A DNA stretch of 32,355 nt, taken from assembly GCA_020161835.1 (NCBI GenBank), contig JAIUNL010000028.1:1-32355 (forward strand). The letters run 5' to 3'. Positions 9,081-17,554 of this stretch are shown one piece after another; positions within the stretch are counted from its first letter, which is position 1, and each line of letters opens with the position of its first letter. Origin of the DNA: Bacteroidota bacterium (lineage in GTDB: Bacteria; Bacteroidota; JABWAT01). The position numbers and the translations under genes were made by a program. Under the pieces are notes generated by a model. It searched no databases. It saw only the letters and a program-made list of their open reading frames with translations, and was not told where the DNA came from.

Positions 9081-9160
9081 TTGGGCTACCGAAGTTCTGC
9101 GAAGCTCATCCATTATAAGGAAAATATAGTGGTTTTTTAAGATGCACTTTAATATTTTAC
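9081..9160 (-). promoter_or_regulatory. Probable cas operon promoter segment (copy 1 of a duplicated leader)
   Basis: Read on the minus strand, this holds a perfect TATAAT at 9117-9112, with only a weak TTAAAA 17 bp further upstream as a -35. The predicted start near 9104 gives cas6 a 5' leader of about 170 nt. That leader contains a 7-bp hairpin, CCCCGAA/TTCGGGG (9062-9079). The whole 80-bp segment is repeated at 10529-10608: the first 46 bp differ at about 5 positions, and similarity fades beyond that. The intervening 241 bp between genes holds nothing else recognisable. Confidence 0.55.
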
Positions 9161-9176
9161 GTCAATACAATTAACT

Positions 9177-10421
9177 TTATCTGTGAAAATGGCAATTTCC
9201 ACGCGTTGTCATAATTTTACAACTTGAACCAATTTTTTCCCTACTTCTACAAGGTGCACCACATGCTTCCAAAATGTGATTTTGCCAATTATAAAAGCAC
9301 CCCATTCTTTTTTTAACCTCATCCTCAGTAAACTGACTTTCGATTTGGCTATCATTTCCATTGTTTGAATTTACTATTATAATGCCATCAGAATCCCTGA
9401 AAATATTTATTTCTGGGCTTGGTTGTTGGAATATTTGCTCAAATTTCATGGATAATATTTGCTCAAGTGTTTCCCATAACAAAATCTTATCAATTATTTT
9501 TTTATGGATTCCAATGAATATTTTATGCTTCCCCTGCTCCTTCGTGACTTTTTTAAATACCGTATCAACTTTTGTTTCACTTCCCCTATATACCCTCTTT
9601 ATGTTTTCGCCATTTAAGCGAAAATCAAAAAAATCACCAAGATAAAACTCATCGTTAAAAATATATGTACCAAAAAAAATCTTTTTATTTTTAAATTCTT
9701 TCAGTTTCGGTTTAATGTTTTTTAAAAATATTTTTGCAATTTTATTGTAATATTTATTGTCCAATAAATGACTAAGTGCAGAAATGTAATGCCAGGGTGT
9801 TTCACTTTTCCCATTATTAATTTCAAATTCTTTGGGTGGATCATCACATAAATAAACTATTGTTTTCCCATCAAAAATGTTTTTTTGGAGGACAGTAATG
9901 GTACCAAAGCGAAAGTGGATGTTCTTTAAATTATTTTTCTTTTTAAGTTTGATATCTAAAACGGTCTTATTAATATTTTTTACCGTCGTTCCTTTTGTTT
10001 CAACCTCGAATGAATTTCCATTTTTAATAAATTGGTAATCTAGATATTTAATTTTTTTGGGAGGTGTAGGGATTTTGGAAATCTCCTCCTGACGAACCCC
10101 CAACCCTTCAATTGTTACTTTAAGTCCGACTGCAATTCCCACTATTTCTGATACATCTTTCATTTTTCTATCATCAGAGGATTTATTTACAATTGAGAAG
10201 GGTGTGAGTTCAACAAATTCCTCATAAAGTTGAACATATGCAGGTACCTTACTCATTAAATAGGCATAATCATTTTCCAAAATATGTATTGGCGAGATTT
10301 CCTCTTTAAATATTCCGAGTTTAAATAATTCTGGTGATGAAATTGTTATTGATTTAAAATTATTAAAATATTTAACGTTTAAAGGTATACGTGAAGTGTT
10401 AATTTGAATAGTCGTAGTCAA
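9177..10421 (-). CDS. Unrecognised 414-aa protein, possible PD-(D/E)XK nuclease with Cys/His-rich C-terminus
   Basis: I do not recognise the family. The region 90-145 has a pattern compatible with a restriction-nuclease fold: Glu92 in a helix (SEIVGIAVGL), Asp128 (YLDYQF) and the strand FEVETKG with Glu141-x-Lys143. The last 40 residues carry Cys375, Cys387, Cys391, Cys401, Cys410 and several His, suggesting a zinc site. The start is TTG at 10421 with GGTGG 6 bp before it. The gene is AT-rich compared with cas genes and stands alone. Its upstream region duplicates the cas promoter segment, so co-expression with CRISPR-Cas is possible. A defence role is inference only. Confidence 0.6.
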   Translation of the reverse strand: MTTTIQINTSRIPLNVKYFNNFKSITISSPELFKLGIFKEEISPIHILENDYAYLMSKVPAYVQLYEEFVELTPFSIVNKSSDDRKMKDVSEIVGIAVGLKVTIEGLGVRQEEISKIPTPPKKIKYLDYQFIKNGNSFEVETKGTTVKNINKTVLDIKLKKKNNLKNIHFRFGTITVLQKNIFDGKTIVYLCDDPPKEFEINNGKSETPWHYISALSHLLDNKYYNKIAKIFLKNIKPKLKEFKNKKIFFGTYIFNDEFYLGDFFDFRLNGENIKRVYRGSETKVDTVFKKVTKEQGKHKIFIGIHKKIIDKILLWETLEQILSMKFEQIFQQPSPEINIFRDSDGIIIVNSNNGNDSQIESQFTEDEVKKRMGCFYNWQNHILEACGAPCRSREKIGSSCKIMTTRGNCHFHR

Positions 10422-10799
10422 TCTTTACCACCAATTGTGAAATAAAAAAACCTTTAAAAGTAGAGGGTGCCCCTCAATGTGATCCTCCCAAAGGTTCGAT
10501 TACGAACGGTGGATCCGGTGAAACTTGGTTGGGCTAACGAAGTTTTGTGAAGCGCAACCATTATAAGGAAAATAAAAAAGGTTTTTACAGATACCCTAAT
10601 ATTTTAAACTAATTTGTAAAAGAAGGATAAATACTTTCTTTTTGTTTTAATCAATACATGCTTTGATGTAATCTTTTGGGAGGTGATGGGGTTTGAATTA
10701 CTTCTTTTTACGTAATAAACAAAGCTTTACAGAAGTAAAAACCTTCGTTATTCCACTGTATGCACTATTTACACATGCCTGCTTTAGCACTTTGTCTTT
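10422..10799. other. 378-bp intergenic region with promoter copy and a weak hairpin element
   Basis: Besides the promoter copy, it holds near 10652-10695 a CAATACATG...ATGTA segment with a TACAT/ATGTA stem. This resembles the element found at 18081, 27295 and 32031, but is shortened. A GAGGG/CCCTC inverted repeat lies near 10466. No small gene with a convincing ribosome site was found. Confidence 0.4.
10529..10608 (-). promoter_or_regulatory. Probable promoter segment (copy 2 of the cas leader duplication)
   Basis: On the minus strand a TATAAT lies at 10565-10560, in the same context (TTTTCCTTATAATGG) as upstream of cas6. Similarity to 9081-9160 extends about 80 bp, then stops. It should drive the 9177-10421 gene with a leader of about 130 nt. 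The matching -10 and the conserved downstream CTTCG/GCCCAA sequence suggest shared control with the cas operon, or a duplication formed when this gene was inserted. Confidence 0.5.
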
Positions 10800-12455
10800 T
10801 TATTTTTTAAAACTGAGGTCAACACTTGGTGGTAGATATTCATCACTGGGTAATTCTTCATTTTTTATTACTGGTATTTTTAATTTCTCACAAAACGTTC
10901 CGGAAGATTTAATTTTACTGAAATTTTCTTTCTTTATAGTATCAGCATTTGAAATCACTGAAATAGCATGGAATTCTAACTTATCATTTATTTTGATACA
11001 GTTTTCGATTACCCTATTTAATGTTTCACCACACGAAATAACATCTATAAAAAAAAGTACTTCCTTACAATTTATAAGTTCATGTTCCAAATAAGTATTT
11101 GATAATTCAAATACTGAATGATACTGCCCATTACCTCTAGTTGCTACGGCATAATTCTTCATGCCTGTTCTAATTGAAAGCTGACTACCAATTATTGTCC
11201 CCCAAAAATCTAGCCCTACAATTAAACTGCTAGAAAAGTCCAATTTAAGTTGTTCCGTAATATACTTGAGTGATTTATTAACTATATTCGAGAGCAATTC
11301 AGTTGAATTAAGTAGCTGATTAATATTAACCCAACCAAGAGAAGTATTGTTTGTTGAGGTTACGAATCTCCCAAAGCTATAAAGGTTTTTTTCTAATATT
11401 CTTGAAAGTATCATTTCCTGAGTATTTTCATGAATTAAATAATGAATCTTTTTTGTTTCAATCAATTTTTCAGACGTAAAATCCTTTGCCTTGATAGCCC
11501 TTATTTCACCAATCTTGAATGCCCAATTTCCATAATTCGGATTGTCCTTATGAGTTGTAGGCTCAAATGAAAATGTATGAACTAGAACTGGTTCACTTTC
11601 ATTCCTGAAGGAAATTATTTTACATTGTCTTGGTATTTGAGAAATATATGCAGGATCCGAAATGTTTGTGGTTCCACCAAAGCGACCGGTCATAATAAAA
11701 TACGCATCTTCAAATTCAATATGGTCAGGGATGTGACAATCACCCATAAACCAAATTTTGGTTATTGATTTAATATTATTAATCCTAGTTCTTAAGGCAT
11801 TTGCACTCTTCCACAAGTGATTTTCTTCCCAAGTATCTTCACCATGACCGGGAAGTCCACTTGGAAAATTTATTATTGGATAATGACATCCAATTAATAA
11901 TAATGAGTCCACTGGTATTTTCTCATGTATCACTTCTGACAGAATTTCATCAATTTCCGTTTGAGTTATTATGCCAGGTTTACCTTGTAATTTTGAATCA
12001 TGACTACCAAGTGTAGCATCAATTGAAAGATAAAAAACATTCGTTGTAATCTCTATCAATACAATTCTTTGATTTTTATATATTACATTTTGGTTGAATG
12101 ATTGTACAAAATCAAAATATGGTTCTCTTACAATTCCTGAATTAGATCCATCGGGTAATTCTTCCTTATACTTATAATCATGATTGCCAATACAAAAACA
12201 GATATTTTCCTTTTTAACATCAATTTTATTGGCTAAATACTCAATGATAATTCCTACTTGTTCAAAATTTTCAACCTTTCCTTTATTCACTAAGTCACCG
12301 GTAACTATAATAGTATCTATACCTGTTCCCGATTTTTTTATTTTGACAACCAAGTCGTCTATATATTCTTTATAATAACCTTTCCGAAGGTGTTCATCTG
12401 TGCCGGTAAAATTATCTAAATGCAAATCTGTTATATGTAATATGGAATGGTTCAT
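10800..12455 (-). CDS. Calcineurin-like phosphoesterase fused to a phosphoribosyltransferase-like domain
   Basis: A 551-residue two-domain protein. Residues 1-265 are a metallophosphoesterase with the two-metal motifs intact: Asp10-x-His12 (DLHLD), Gly53-Asp54 (TGDLVNKG), Asn91-His92 (GNHDY), His191 (GCHYP) and His241 (GDCHIPD). Residues 408-500 look like a type I phosphoribosyltransferase fold, with VGLDFWGTIIGSQLS and the PRPP-loop-like FFIDVISCGETLN (468-480), in which the usual acidic pair is reduced to one Asp. ATG 12455 is chosen because the motif begins at once; an in-frame ATG at 12485 would overlap the previous gene. Last gene of a three-gene operon, 7 bp after its neighbour. Substrate unknown. 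Confidence 0.8.
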   Translation of the reverse strand: MNHSILHITDLHLDNFTGTDEHLRKGYYKEYIDDLVVKIKKSGTGIDTIIVTGDLVNKGKVENFEQVGIIIEYLANKIDVKKENICFCIGNHDYKYKEELPDGSNSGIVREPYFDFVQSFNQNVIYKNQRIVLIEITTNVFYLSIDATLGSHDSKLQGKPGIITQTEIDEILSEVIHEKIPVDSLLLIGCHYPIINFPSGLPGHGEDTWEENHLWKSANALRTRINNIKSITKIWFMGDCHIPDHIEFEDAYFIMTGRFGGTTNISDPAYISQIPRQCKIISFRNESEPVLVHTFSFEPTTHKDNPNYGNWAFKIGEIRAIKAKDFTSEKLIETKKIHYLIHENTQEMILSRILEKNLYSFGRFVTSTNNTSLGWVNINQLLNSTELLSNIVNKSLKYITEQLKLDFSSSLIVGLDFWGTIIGSQLSIRTGMKNYAVATRGNGQYHSVFELSNTYLEHELINCKEVLFFIDVISCGETLNRVIENCIKINDKLEFHAISVISNADTIKKENFSKIKSSGTFCEKLKIPVIKNEELPSDEYLPPSVDLSFKK

Positions 12456-12462
12456 TTTTTCA

Positions 12463-13440
12463 TTATAGTAATTTGTAAGTAACACCGGTACCTAACTCAT
12501 TTAAGTTTATCAATGAAATTAGCTCAAAATCGTCTTTAAATACTTCGGACTCAATAAGGTTTCCTATAACCAATGCATGCTCTAATCTAGAAGACTTCAT
12601 TTCTGTATATGTTTTTGCAATTTTGATTTCTGTACCAGCGAAACAAAAATCACCGACATATATGTAAGAAGTACCTTTCTCTATTTTTTTTATAAAGTCA
12701 AATTCAAACACTTTGTGTTTGGGTCCAAAATGGTCTATTGTTTCATATTCTAAATTATGCAACATTCCAAGCATGGACGCAAATGGCGCTCCTCTTAGAC
12801 TTGCACTTAGAAGCTTCACTTTTTTAAGTTGAGTTCTATCTAATAAATCTCGTAATGCGTCCGAAAGAAATGCAGTTGTCCAAATAAAATACTTAGGATT
12901 TGAAAGGATCCTATTTGAATCAAACTCACCATTTGTGATTATAGGCGTTGATGATAGTCTTTTTTCATTCTCAAATTTTCTGAAAGTACCTTGAATAGTA
13001 TTTTTCAGAAAGTTGACTTTGATTTGTTTTCTTTCGTTAACAATGTCTTGAAAATTAATTTTAACCCTTTTTCCTATTTTAATTATGTTAAATGCAGAAT
13101 CAGTCTCAATATTTGCTTTTGAATCTTTTTTTAATTTATGCATTAATTCCACTAAGTGAAATCCATCCAATATAATTAACTGTCGATTGTTACTACTTAA
13201 ACAATTAAATACATCGTCTAGTGCATGGTCGTCGATATTAACAATATCCTTAAAGCTAACCACCAAAGGTTTATCAGGTTCAAATTCAAGAAGCATTCGG
13301 GACAATAAGTGACCAGCATTTTTTTCAATTAAACTTAATAAGGAAGTTCCGTTTGAAACCCAAACCAATACTTGCATTCGTGTAAATACAAATGAAGTTG
13401 TGGAAAAACCTAAATCGATAATATTTAACATACTTTTCAT
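12463..13440 (-). CDS. STAS-like domain plus phosphoribosyltransferase-like domain protein
   Basis: A 325-residue protein. Residues 58-105 (VVSFKDIVNIDDHALDDVF, then QLIILDG) resemble the strand-helix pattern of STAS/anti-sigma-antagonist domains. Residues 205-300 resemble a phosphoribosyltransferase fold: LLSASLRGAPFASMLG and the PRPP-loop-like YIYVGDFCFAGTEI (259-272), where the canonical D-D-x-x-x-T-G-x-T is altered to G-D-x-x-x-A-G-T, so catalysis is uncertain. The start overlaps the upstream stop as ATGA. Its fold composition overlaps with both neighbours (STAS with one, PRTase with the other), which suggests a physical complex. Function unknown. Confidence 0.65.
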   Translation of the reverse strand: MKSMLNIIDLGFSTTSFVFTRMQVLVWVSNGTSLLSLIEKNAGHLLSRMLLEFEPDKPLVVSFKDIVNIDDHALDDVFNCLSSNNRQLIILDGFHLVELMHKLKKDSKANIETDSAFNIIKIGKRVKINFQDIVNERKQIKVNFLKNTIQGTFRKFENEKRLSSTPIITNGEFDSNRILSNPKYFIWTTAFLSDALRDLLDRTQLKKVKLLSASLRGAPFASMLGMLHNLEYETIDHFGPKHKVFEFDFIKKIEKGTSYIYVGDFCFAGTEIKIAKTYTEMKSSRLEHALVIGNLIESEVFKDDFELISLINLNELGTGVTYKLL

Positions 13441-14471
13441 CTTTTAAATGGGATTTCAAAAGTTATTCGACTTCCAACTAAGCTTTTATCAAAAATCTTA
13501 TGATAGCCTTCAACAATTCGGCCCATGTCTACAAAACCTGTAATAGGCTCCCCAAGAATATTGTCATCTCCTAAAACATTGAATTTGTTTTCAATATTTT
13601 TTGCTAAGGTCCAGAATTTGTTTTCCCATCTAATTTCTGTATTGAATGAGGACATAATTACATATCCATTAGTACTAATTACATCATCAATTGCACGATA
13701 CAATCCAATTTTATTTTTGCTTTGTAAAGATGCTAATACTAACGCTTGAAAATGGGTTATGTTTTTAAAATGTTTGGCATTTTTATTATTAAACATCATT
13801 GACTTTGGGAATCCGATTCCTGAATCGCAAATTACAGTTGTTATCCCTGTTCTACTTCTTTGGACACCAACAAAGGCGATATCGTTTCCATGTAATAAGG
13901 AGTTGACAACTAATTCAGCAGCAGTAATGGTTAAAATACTTTCTAAATTTTTACTCCATCTTTCTTTAAAATATTTCGACTCAAAAAGATTGCTTAATCG
14001 AAATTTTATTGAATGTTTTATTTCTTGCCGTTTCGTGTCTTTCCAAAGAATAACTTCCTCAATATCAGACTTATCAATATCTGGAAGATTGCTATAAAAG
14101 AATATTTTTGTTTTGGGATTTGTGCTGCCGGTATTGTATCCCCCTAACATATCCTGCCAATCATACAAATCGAACTCATTTGCAATATGTAAAAAGCCTA
14201 TATCGGCAAGGAATTCTTGAAAATCTGGTTGCCAATGAATCAATACTTTGATGGGCTGTCCAATAAAATCTCGAATTCTTTTTGAAATCGATAAAAAGGC
14301 TGTCAAAGCAGACATACTTACGCCATAGGGCGAAATGTTTCTTAAATCCCATACTGGAACTAATCTTTCTCCTTTTATATAGCTTTCTCTTAATTCATCT
14401 AATTGGGATCCTAGATAAAAAGTCAAACTTCCAAAGGATTTAAGAGGTCCAACATTTATTATTTTTTCCAT
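13437..14471 (-). CDS. STAS-like domain plus GHKL/HATPase domain protein
   Basis: A 344-residue protein, first of the three-gene operon. Residues 35-105 (VWDLRNISPYGVSMSALTAF, then VLIHWQ and FLADIGFLHIA) resemble a STAS-like fold. Residues 175-341 form a Bergerat-fold ATPase: N-box TAAELVVNSLLHG (Glu186, Asn190), G1 box CDSGIGFP (Asp216, Gly218, Gly220), GLYRAIDD, and the closing GSRITFEIP. No His phospho-acceptor domain or membrane segment is visible, so it resembles anti-sigma-type kinases or ATP switches more than sensor kinases. The Shine-Dalgarno is weak. An IS5-type element begins 83 bp upstream and may have removed the native promoter. Confidence 0.7.
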   Translation of the reverse strand: MEKIINVGPLKSFGSLTFYLGSQLDELRESYIKGERLVPVWDLRNISPYGVSMSALTAFLSISKRIRDFIGQPIKVLIHWQPDFQEFLADIGFLHIANEFDLYDWQDMLGGYNTGSTNPKTKIFFYSNLPDIDKSDIEEVILWKDTKRQEIKHSIKFRLSNLFESKYFKERWSKNLESILTITAAELVVNSLLHGNDIAFVGVQRSRTGITTVICDSGIGFPKSMMFNNKNAKHFKNITHFQALVLASLQSKNKIGLYRAIDDVISTNGYVIMSSFNTEIRWENKFWTLAKNIENKFNVLGDDNILGEPITGFVDMGRIVEGYHKIFDKSLVGSRITFEIPFKR

Positions 14472-14554
14472 TCAGTTTTCTTTAAATTTATTTCGATAAT
14501 CTTTGTCATTCATTGAAAAAGCGCTGTAACATTTTCGGGCTTAGTTAAGATAAG

Positions 14555-15800
14555 AGGGCATCTCAATAAACATCCCCTAAAGTAGCATAAAAGAGATATA
14601 ATGGCAAAATTTGTAGAAAAACAAAGAGAAGCCGATGCTGAAGAAAAAATCCCTATCATTTTTTGATCAACAACAACGTTTAGAGAAAATTGAAAAGCAA
14701 AAAGGTCCATTGATTAAACTCAATTCGATGATTAATTGGGAAGATTTTCGTCCATTAATTGAATCTGCATTTCCCATTGTAGACCCAAAAGTTGGAGGCA
14801 GACCACCCTTTGACCGTGTGATGATGTTTAAGGTATTCATTCTATAGCGCCTGTTTAATCTGAGTGATGATCAGACTGAATTCCAGATCCTAAATCGAAT
14901 GAGTTTTATGCGTTTTCTTGGCCTTCATCTTGAAGATGCCGTTCCTGATCCCAAAACAGTTTGGGCATTTAAAGAACAACTCAACAAGAAAGATATTTTC
15001 AATCAGGTGTTTGATCAGTTCTTCCGGAAATTATACCAAAGAGGACTTATCGTTCACCAGGGTGTTATCGTAGATACTTCTTTTGTGGAAACACCGCGTC
15101 AGCACCCGCCGAAAGAGGAAGACAATGCTGAAAACCCAAATCATCAGAGACAAAAAGACAATGATACAGACTGGACAAAGAAGGGCAATGTTAGTTATTT
15201 CGGTTATAAGAACCATGTTAAAATAGACCAGAAATCAAAACTGATAACCAATTTCCAGACTACACCGGCAAGTGAACATGACTCGAATGAACTGCTTGAA
15301 CTTCTCACCGAAGATGATAAAGGTCAGGAACTCTGGGCAGACAGTGCCTACCATGGACAGGAACGGGAAGCTGTTTTGATTGAAAGAGGAATTAAACCCA
15401 GGATTCAGAACAGAAGTGTACGTCACCGTTAGTTGACCGAAGAAGACAAAGCACGGAACCGGGCTTATGCTTCAATCCGTTGCAGGGTTGAACATGTCTT
15501 TGGCTTCATGCGAAACAGCCTGAAAGTGTACCGACTCCGATGTAAAGGCATCGTGAGAATAACCGGACAAATTGCCTTAAATAATCTGATCTACAACCTG
15601 TTCAGAGGGATACATTTGTCTAAACTTAAATTAGCAGAGACAATATGAATTTTTCCGGGGAGAAATCCCCGCTTTGCCCCTTTTAATGGGTCAAAATCAA
15701 AGATAAAAACTCTGATTTTCTACAAAATTTCAAAGAACAATATTTTTAAAATCAAATTTCTCTTAAATCAATTTACAAAGTCGGTTTTTAGAGGTGCCCT
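14555..15800 (+). mobile_element. IS5-family insertion sequence, about 1.25 kb
   Basis: The ends are imperfect inverted repeats: the left end reads AGGGCATCTCAATAAAC, and the right end on the other strand reads AGGGCACCTCTAAAAAC. Between them is one transposase frame, the only plus-strand gene in the window. Length and transposase fit the IS5 group. I see no clear target-site duplication (AAG on the left, ATT on the right), which suggests an old insertion or flank change. It sits between the phosphoribosyltransferase operon and the ubiquitin-like module; without it, these would be about 217 bp apart. Confidence 0.85.
14635..15648 (+). pseudogene. IS5-family transposase with two in-frame TAG stops
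   Basis: A single reading frame encodes a full DDE transposase but is cut by TAG at 14845-14847 and at 15430-15432. The parts align in order with IS5 proteins: GGRPPFDRVMMFKVFIL, stop, RLFNLSDDQTEFQIL, then the first Asp in VIVDTSFVE, the second Asp in WADSAYHG, stop, and Glu in RCRVEHVFGFM. At the first stop the family normally has Gln (LQRL), so CAG to TAG is likely. A possible alternative start is ATG 14601, one frame off, which would join this frame if one A were lost from the run near 14644. Probably inactive. Confidence 0.85.
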
Positions 15801-15934
15801 ATTGATTTTGAGCTTGCAATAATTGTTTCATGATTCAAAGTATAATAATGATCAATAAAAGACTGATTTTAAAATAAAAATATAACACAGCAACAAAAAA
15901 ATTCAGATTCAATTGCTCACTGGGATTTTTCATT

Positions 15935-16384
15935 TTAAGACTTTCGTTCTACCTTTTTAAAGATGAGTTTGAGCCAACCCCATCCCAATGATATTTGGCT
16001 TGGTGTGTCAACATTACCTACATTACTTTGTTCATTTTCCAATTCGAAGTATTTATTCCGATTATCCGTCTCATAACGTTTGAGTATTTCTGTTTTGAAT
16101 TTTGACAATTCGGTGGTCCAAATCACTTGGTTTTTCTGAATCCAGTAGTGTGATCGGCACGGGGCATCCCACCTGCCAATTGATGGCTGCAGTGAGATTG
16201 ATTGGCCATCATATGTAAGTGCCCAATCTACGGGTGTTAAAGGTGTTACCACCTTATCGCCACAACCACAACAACACTTGTGAATAACAGTACCAAATTC
16301 AATTGATATATATACTACCCCATATTTAAGTGGTGATGGGACATGGGTAATAAATTGGTGACTGATTTTATGCAATTTCGACAT
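15935..16384 (-). CDS. DUF6527-like protein of a ubiquitin-like conjugation module
   Basis: A 149-residue protein with a dense cysteine cluster, HKCCCGCGDKVVTPLTP (residues 36-52), followed by WDAPCRSHYWIQKNQVIW. This pattern fits the DUF6527 family, which I know as a partner of ThiF/multiubiquitin genes. The cysteines and His suggest a metal-binding fold. Its biochemical role is not established to my knowledge; a deconjugating or conjugating accessory is possible. The start codon follows the ThiF stop directly (TAA-ATG with no gap), so it is translationally coupled. The C-terminal 40 residues are polar and probably disordered until GWGWLKLIFKK. Confidence 0.7.
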   Translation of the reverse strand: MSKLHKISHQFITHVPSPLKYGVVYISIEFGTVIHKCCCGCGDKVVTPLTPVDWALTYDGQSISLQPSIGRWDAPCRSHYWIQKNQVIWTTELSKFKTEILKRYETDNRNKYFELENEQSNVGNVDTPSQISLGWGWLKLIFKKVERKS

Positions 16385-17554
16385 TTAGAACTCCTCGTTA
16401 CCAATAACATTTCCATCTATTGTGTATCGGGACTGATGTTCGCCTTGCTGATCAACATAATAACCCATCAACCGTTTCCAACGAATGACGGCAAGTGCCG
16501 CATTTAATGAATTAAGGTCTGCAATCTGAATATTCTCATTATATTCATTTGGTACCTGACTTTCATTTAATGGAACATGTCGACGAAAATGTTCACGCAT
16601 TTGTGGTGTACTTGTAGTGACTCGAAGGGAGCCAGTAAGACCTCGTGGCTTCTTAAGTACCTGTAAACCTACGTCGATAAATGGAATATTGTGGTTCTCG
16701 AGATAGGAGATAACCTTGATCTTTGCCAAATTGTCGTCAAAGCAAAAAAAGACAAAATTTATGCCATCAAGAAGTTCAATGTTATTCTCCGTGATGTACT
16801 CTGTGTGTGCCTTTATACCACGGTGCATCCTCCCGTAAATTGATGCAAAATAATTCACTTTCAACTGCGGATTTCGGAGCTCCTCGAGTGTAGGTGCCCC
16901 TGGGGCCCGAAAAGCATTATGGTTGAGCATTACATCCGCATCAAATAAATGAATCTCTTTCACAGGTGTCTTTGCAACAAGATCTAAGATGTAAGAGCCA
17001 GTGCCTCCGAGTCCAATGATTGCGATTTTGTTAAGCTCGAGTCGCCGTGAAAATTCAAGTAAGCCAGCGCGGGTAACCCCATTATCAGCATAATTAAATA
17101 CAGATTCATCAGCTGTCATTTCTTTTACCGCAAACGAACGCGCCGTCACATAAGGGCTGATAAGGTTCGCAGGTGCAACAAGAGAATGTTCGTACCGTAT
17201 TACCTTGTCATAATAGTTATTATCCGGTTCAGGAGGTTTACCTGACATTTGATGAAAGGAAACAAGGCCATTCCCGAAGTCTTCGTTTCCGGTTCCAGTC
17301 ACAATTACCAACTGGTTTCCATCGATCGAACATGGGCATTCACCAATGAATTTCGCAGTGTGATCTGGTGGCGGTCCAACCTTATCACCAATCATATTGA
17401 TTGGCATTGCAAGCGTGCCATATGCGACTACTTTCGCTGGAGTCACGTATGGTATATTATGCACGAAAAGCTGATTGACAAGGATTTCAACATCGAATCC
17501 TTCGTCACGTAATTTCCGAAGGTATTGATCAAGAGCGAGTTTCGTATGAGACAT
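16385..17554 (-). CDS. E1-like ThiF adenylyltransferase with N-terminal DUF6791 (E2-like) domain
   Basis: A 389-residue protein. The C-terminal half is a ThiF/E1 Rossmann domain: nucleotide loop GLGGTGS (181-187), acidic strand end FDAD (204-207), then Asn213 and Arg216 (HNAFR), the residues that bind ATP in E1 enzymes. Cys271 (FFCFDD) is in the later core, and no CxxC zinc pair is seen. The N-terminal 150 residues, with HTAKFIGECPC (65-75), SFHQMSGKP and YYDKVIRYEH, match the DUF6791 type found in front of such E1s; Cys73 or Cys75 could be a thioester site. It overlaps the Ubl gene by 26 bp. It should adenylate the C-terminus of that Ubl. Confidence 0.82.
   Translation of the reverse strand: MSHTKLALDQYLRKLRDEGFDVEILVNQLFVHNIPYVTPAKVVAYGTLAMPINMIGDKVGPPPDHTAKFIGECPCSIDGNQLVIVTGTGNEDFGNGLVSFHQMSGKPPEPDNNYYDKVIRYEHSLVAPANLISPYVTARSFAVKEMTADESVFNYADNGVTRAGLLEFSRRLELNKIAIIGLGGTGSYILDLVAKTPVKEIHLFDADVMLNHNAFRAPGAPTLEELRNPQLKVNYFASIYGRMHRGIKAHTEYITENNIELLDGINFVFFCFDDNLAKIKVISYLENHNIPFIDVGLQVLKKPRGLTGSLRVTTSTPQMREHFRRHVPLNESQVPNEYNENIQIADLNSLNAALAVIRWKRLMGYYVDQQGEHQSRYTIDGNVIGNEEF

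Noticed and set aside
10693..11094. A 133-aa plus-strand frame
   Set aside because: Mostly antisense to the PRTase end of the phosphoesterase gene; composition is hydrophobic shadow sequence with no family match.
14601..14666. A 21-codon frame from ATG 14601 as a separate small gene
   Set aside because: It ends within the transposase N-terminus and is better explained as the original transposase start displaced by a one-base change.
14510..14710. A minus-strand frame over the IS left end
   Set aside because: Overlaps the inverted repeat and the transposase start; it is the antisense of a known coding frame.
14635..15648. TAG read as an amino acid (code change)
   Set aside because: cas5 ends with TAG directly before cas3, so TAG works as a stop here; pseudogene decay explains the transposase.
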